DNA of 64,000 nucleotides from Cyanobacteriota bacterium (GTDB lineage: Bacteria > Acidobacteriota > Vicinamibacteria > Vicinamibacterales > UBA2999). Positions 61,614-64,000 of this stretch are shown one piece after another (positions within the stretch are counted from its first letter, which is position 1; every line of letters starts with the position of its first letter). The notes under the pieces were generated by a model, which saw nothing but the letters and a program-made list of their open reading frames with translations, made no database searches and was not told the DNA's origin. Location of the stretch: assembly GCA_019752015.1 (NCBI GenBank), contig JAIEMQ010000044.1:1-64000 (forward strand), in the 5' to 3' direction. The position numbers and the translations under genes were made by a program.

Positions 61614-61619
61614 TATAAT
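61614..61619 (+). promoter_or_regulatory. Consensus -10 box upstream of the aminotransferase gene
   Basis: A perfect TATAAT lies 18 bp before the ATG at 61638, with TGGAGG as Shine-Dalgarno sequence between. No recognisable -35 at 16-18 bp. The start codon would lie about 12 nt from the transcription start. Confidence 0.5.
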
Positions 61620-61637
61620 CTGCGGCTGGAGGCGTCT

Positions 61638-62924
61638 ATGGCCGGCTCAGTGTCCCGTCGCGATTTCGCTCGTCTGTTCGCAGTTGGTGGTTCGGCGGCA
61701 CTCTTCGCCGACCCGGTCTGGGCCAGACAGAACGCGCCGGCGCCGGCGTTCTCGCCGACGATCAGCGGCACCGGCGAGGCGTACTGGAAGTCGGTGCGCG
61801 CGCAGTTCGTGATGCCGCCCGAGCTCGGCGTGCTGAACGCCGCCAACCTCTGCCCCGCGTCGCGCCCGGTGCTCGAAGCGCTGAAGCGCGAGAGCGACAG
61901 CGTCGATCGCGATCCGTCCGCCCAGAACCGCTCACGGTTGAACGGCGAAAAGGAAAACCTCCGCAAGACGCTGGCGGCATTCCTGCGCGTCACGCCGGAA
62001 GAGATCGTCATCACCCGCAACACCAGCGAAGCGAACAACATGGTGTCGAGCGGCCTCGACCTGAAGCCGGGCGACGAAGTGATCGTCTTCCACGACAACC
62101 ATCCGAGCAACCTCACCGCCTGGAACGAGAAGGCGAAGCGGTTTGGTTTTTCCGTCGTCGAGATCCCCCAGATCAATCCGCATCCGGGCATGGAGTACTA
62201 CGTCAACGCCTATCGGAAATCGATCACCTCGAAGACCAAGCTCCTGAGCTTCACGCACCTGACGAGCTCGGTCGGCGATCTGTTCCCGGCCAAGGAGCTG
62301 TGCGCGGTGGCGCGCGAGTACGGCGTGATGTCGCTCGTCGACGGCGCGCAGTCGTTCGGCCTGCTCGACGTCAATCTCGCCGAGATCGGTCCCGACTTCT
62401 ACAGCGGCAGCGCGCACAAGTGGCCGTGCGGCGCCCGCGAGTGCGGCGTGCTCTACATCAACACGCGCGCGCAGAAGAACATCTGGCCCTCGATCTACAG
62501 CGCGTATCCCGGCGCCGTCGGCATCTCGCGCACGTTCGAGAGCTTCGGCCAGCGCGATGAGGCGACGATGATCGCGTTCCGCGAAGCGCTCGAGTTCCAG
62601 ACCAAGGTCGGCCGCGCCGCGATCGAGAAGCGATCGCGCGAGCTGGCGAACCAGGCGGTCGCCGGGTTGTCGAAGCTGCCCGACGTGAAAGTCTGGACGT
62701 CGCCGAACCCGTCGCTGAACGCCGCGGTCGTGTCGTTCCTGCCAGGGACGTTGAACTCGCAGCGGCTCGGCCAGGCGCTCTACGAGAAGGACAGGATCGG
62801 CACGGCCGGCCGCGGCGGACAGGATCGCGGCGGGCTGCGCGCATCGCCCCACTTCTACAACACGCCGGAGGAGATCGACCGGCTCGTCAGCGCGGTCGGC
62901 AGGTATCTGAAGAGCGGCGTCTAA
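61638..62924 (+). CDS. Tat-exported class V PLP aminotransferase (isopenicillin-N-epimerase/cysteine-desulfurase-like)
   Basis: 428 residues from ATG 61638. A twin-arginine signal (SRRDFARLFAVGGSAALF) is followed by a class V fold: ITRNTSEANNMV, PGDEVIVFHDNHPSN, SFTHLTSSVGDLFPAKELC, VDGAQSFGLLDVN (Asp of the PLP site) and SAHKWPCGARECG, where Lys binds PLP. Relatives exported by Tat with PLP pre-loaded are common in Acidobacteriota; the reaction is unknown. A TATAAT box and good Shine-Dalgarno sequence support this start. The permease gene follows after 48 bp. Confidence 0.9.
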   Translation: MAGSVSRRDFARLFAVGGSAALFADPVWARQNAPAPAFSPTISGTGEAYWKSVRAQFVMPPELGVLNAANLCPASRPVLEALKRESDSVDRDPSAQNRSRLNGEKENLRKTLAAFLRVTPEEIVITRNTSEANNMVSSGLDLKPGDEVIVFHDNHPSNLTAWNEKAKRFGFSVVEIPQINPHPGMEYYVNAYRKSITSKTKLLSFTHLTSSVGDLFPAKELCAVAREYGVMSLVDGAQSFGLLDVNLAEIGPDFYSGSAHKWPCGARECGVLYINTRAQKNIWPSIYSAYPGAVGISRTFESFGQRDEATMIAFREALEFQTKVGRAAIEKRSRELANQAVAGLSKLPDVKVWTSPNPSLNAAVVSFLPGTLNSQRLGQALYEKDRIGTAGRGGQDRGGLRASPHFYNTPEEIDRLVSAVGRYLKSGV

Positions 62925-62972
62925 AAAGGTCAACCGTTCGACGGCGGGCTTCGTCCTACTCGAGGGGACTTG

Positions 62973-64000
62973 ATGCGCGATCTTTGCTACGCGTTTCGAT
63001 CACTGGCGCGAACGCCCGCCTTCTCCGTCACGGCGATCCTCATCCTGTCGCTCTCGGTGGGCGCGACGACCGCGGTGTTCACGCTGCTGCACGCCCTGGT
63101 GCTGCGGCCGCTCCCCATCAAGGATCCGCATGAGCTCGCGCGCGTGCTCACCGTCGACTGGCGCGGCAGCGAAGCCGACTTGCCGTGGCGCCTGCATCGC
63201 GAGTTCCTCGCCCACCAGACGATCTTCTCCGCCGTCATTCCCTCGCTCGATCAATCGGTGCTGACGCTCGAAAGCGATCGCGGCGTCGAGCGCGGCGCGG
63301 TTGCGGGCACCGCGGGCAACTTCTTCCAGGAATTCGGCACGGCGCCGGCGCTCGGACGGTTGATCCAACCATCGGATGTGGACTTCATGGCGCCGTCGGC
63401 GGCACCGGTGGCGGTGCTCGGCTGGGGCTTCTGGCAGCGCCACTACGGCGGCGATACATCGGTGATTGGCCGCACCATCAAGATCGACGGCGTGCCGCTC
63501 GAGATCATCGGCGTCGTCCAGAAAGATTTCAAAGGCTTCAGCGTGACGATCGAGCACGACGTGATGGTGCCGATCGCGCTGCTGCCATCGATCATGCAGT
63601 CGGCAGCGACGATGTTCCATGGCACGTCTCGATGGGTCGGCACCATCGGCCGTCTCGCGCCGGGCGTGACCGTCGAATCGGCGCGCACCCAGGTGGAGGC
63701 GATGTGGCCCGCCCTCCTCACCGCCGCGATGCCCGAACAGTTCCTGACGACGCCGCGCGTCGACTATCTCAAGTGGACATCGCGCGTCGTTCCCGCGGCG
63801 ACCGGCATCGAGCGCGGTTTGCGCAACAGCTATACGAATCCGCTGTACGCGCTGCTCGGCATCGCGGCGCTGGTGCTGGTGATCGCCGGCGCCAATCTGT
63901 GCGCACTCGTGTTCGCGCGTGCCGAGTCACGCCGGCAGGGGCTGGCGGTTCGACTCGCGCTCGGGTCGAGCCGGCTGCGCGTGATTCGCGAGCTCTGCGC
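62973..64000 (+). CDS. FtsX/MacB-type ABC permease, 5' part (runs off the window)
   Basis: At least 342 residues, no stop before the window end. ATG 62973 is preceded by GAGGGG. MRDLCYAFRSLARTPAFSVTAILILSLSVGA is the usual opening of the long orphan permeases of Acidobacteriota. A MacB periplasmic core domain follows (about 50-250; VAVLGWGFWQRHYGGD, IGRTIKIDGVPLEIIGVV). The first helix of the FtsX domain is at about 285-310 (ALLGIAALVLVIAGANL) and then RRQGLAVRLALGSSR. Expected full length about 800 residues with a second such unit. No ATPase gene is in view. Confidence 0.88.
   Translation, partial: MRDLCYAFRSLARTPAFSVTAILILSLSVGATTAVFTLLHALVLRPLPIKDPHELARVLTVDWRGSEADLPWRLHREFLAHQTIFSAVIPSLDQSVLTLESDRGVERGAVAGTAGNFFQEFGTAPALGRLIQPSDVDFMAPSAAPVAVLGWGFWQRHYGGDTSVIGRTIKIDGVPLEIIGVVQKDFKGFSVTIEHDVMVPIALLPSIMQSAATMFHGTSRWVGTIGRLAPGVTVESARTQVEAMWPALLTAAMPEQFLTTPRVDYLKWTSRVVPAATGIERGLRNSYTNPLYALLGIAALVLVIAGANLCALVFARAESRRQGLAVRLALGSSRLRVIRELC

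Noticed and set aside
60357-61637. N-terminal extension of the aminotransferase of more than 400 codons
   Set aside because: The extension is antisense to the DUF5916 remnant. TATAAT, a Shine-Dalgarno sequence and a Tat signal define the start at 61638.

Overview
This 64 kb window looks like a chromosomal segment of a high-GC Acidobacteriota, most likely of the Vicinamibacteria type. That is an inference from gene content: a large TonB-dependent receptor with an N-terminal carboxypeptidase-regulatory-like domain, several secreted FG-GAP/ASPIC-UnbV (CRTAC1) proteins, PQQ-type dehydrogenases, secreted cupins, a protein kinase fused to a WD40-like propeller, an orphan FtsX-type permease, and many intergenic palindromes and simple-word inverted repeats. 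No rRNA, tRNA, CRISPR array, integrase or insertion sequence was seen.

Region 1 (1-20.4 kb) is mostly housekeeping and accessory: a molybdopterin oxidoreductase, a KGG stress protein, an FkbM methyltransferase, YggX, and then a minus-strand operon of a POT peptide transporter, a radical SAM protein and an ATP-grasp ligase. The radical SAM gene does not end at its first UGA. The frame continues through Cys-UGA-Ala-Glu-Pro, the tail of the CUAEP radical SAM selenoproteins, and stops 11 codons later in an ATGA overlap with the ATP-grasp gene. A stand-alone LigD 3'-phosphoesterase, an MpaB-type oxygenase, a DUF5995 protein, YvcK plus a Ser/Thr kinase, a TPM/LemA pair and an ECF sigma/anti-sigma/DUF4097 operon follow.

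Region 2 (20.4-59.5 kb) is a sugar/sugar-acid catabolic island. The minus operon 26211 to 20389 encodes KDPG aldolase, KDG kinase, a secreted cupin, a PQQ dehydrogenase, a GntR/FadR regulator and a frameshifted cytochrome c. The plus operons carry two SMP-30 lactonases, two MFS transporters, a second PQQ dehydrogenase and an RraA-like protein. A 2-keto-3-deoxygalactonate kinase, a five-haem cytochrome/TPR protein, a mutarotase-like protein and the TonB receptor lie further on. No sugar-acid dehydratase is present, so that step must be encoded elsewhere. A 15-bp near-palindrome, ACCTRTNNNACAGGT, recurs in front of three of these units (26240, 44285, 59441) and suggests a local GntR-type regulon. 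Four CRTAC1 proteins, a TPR protein and an amidase sit inside the island.

At 38186-38782 a second selenoprotein is visible: a carboxymuconolactone decarboxylase/AhpD-like protein with Cys-Pro-Phe-UGA in place of CxxC, followed at the right distance by a 6-bp hairpin with a GU-containing loop.

Region 3 (59.5-64 kb) holds degraded genes (a truncated DinB copy and a DUF5916 gene with a frameshift and internal deletions), an intact Tat-exported class V aminotransferase, and the start of an FtsX/MacB-like permease that runs off the window. Four genes or remnants in the window carry single-frame disruptions (cytochrome c, two CRTAC1 genes, DUF5916). These may be real decay or consensus errors in the assembly.
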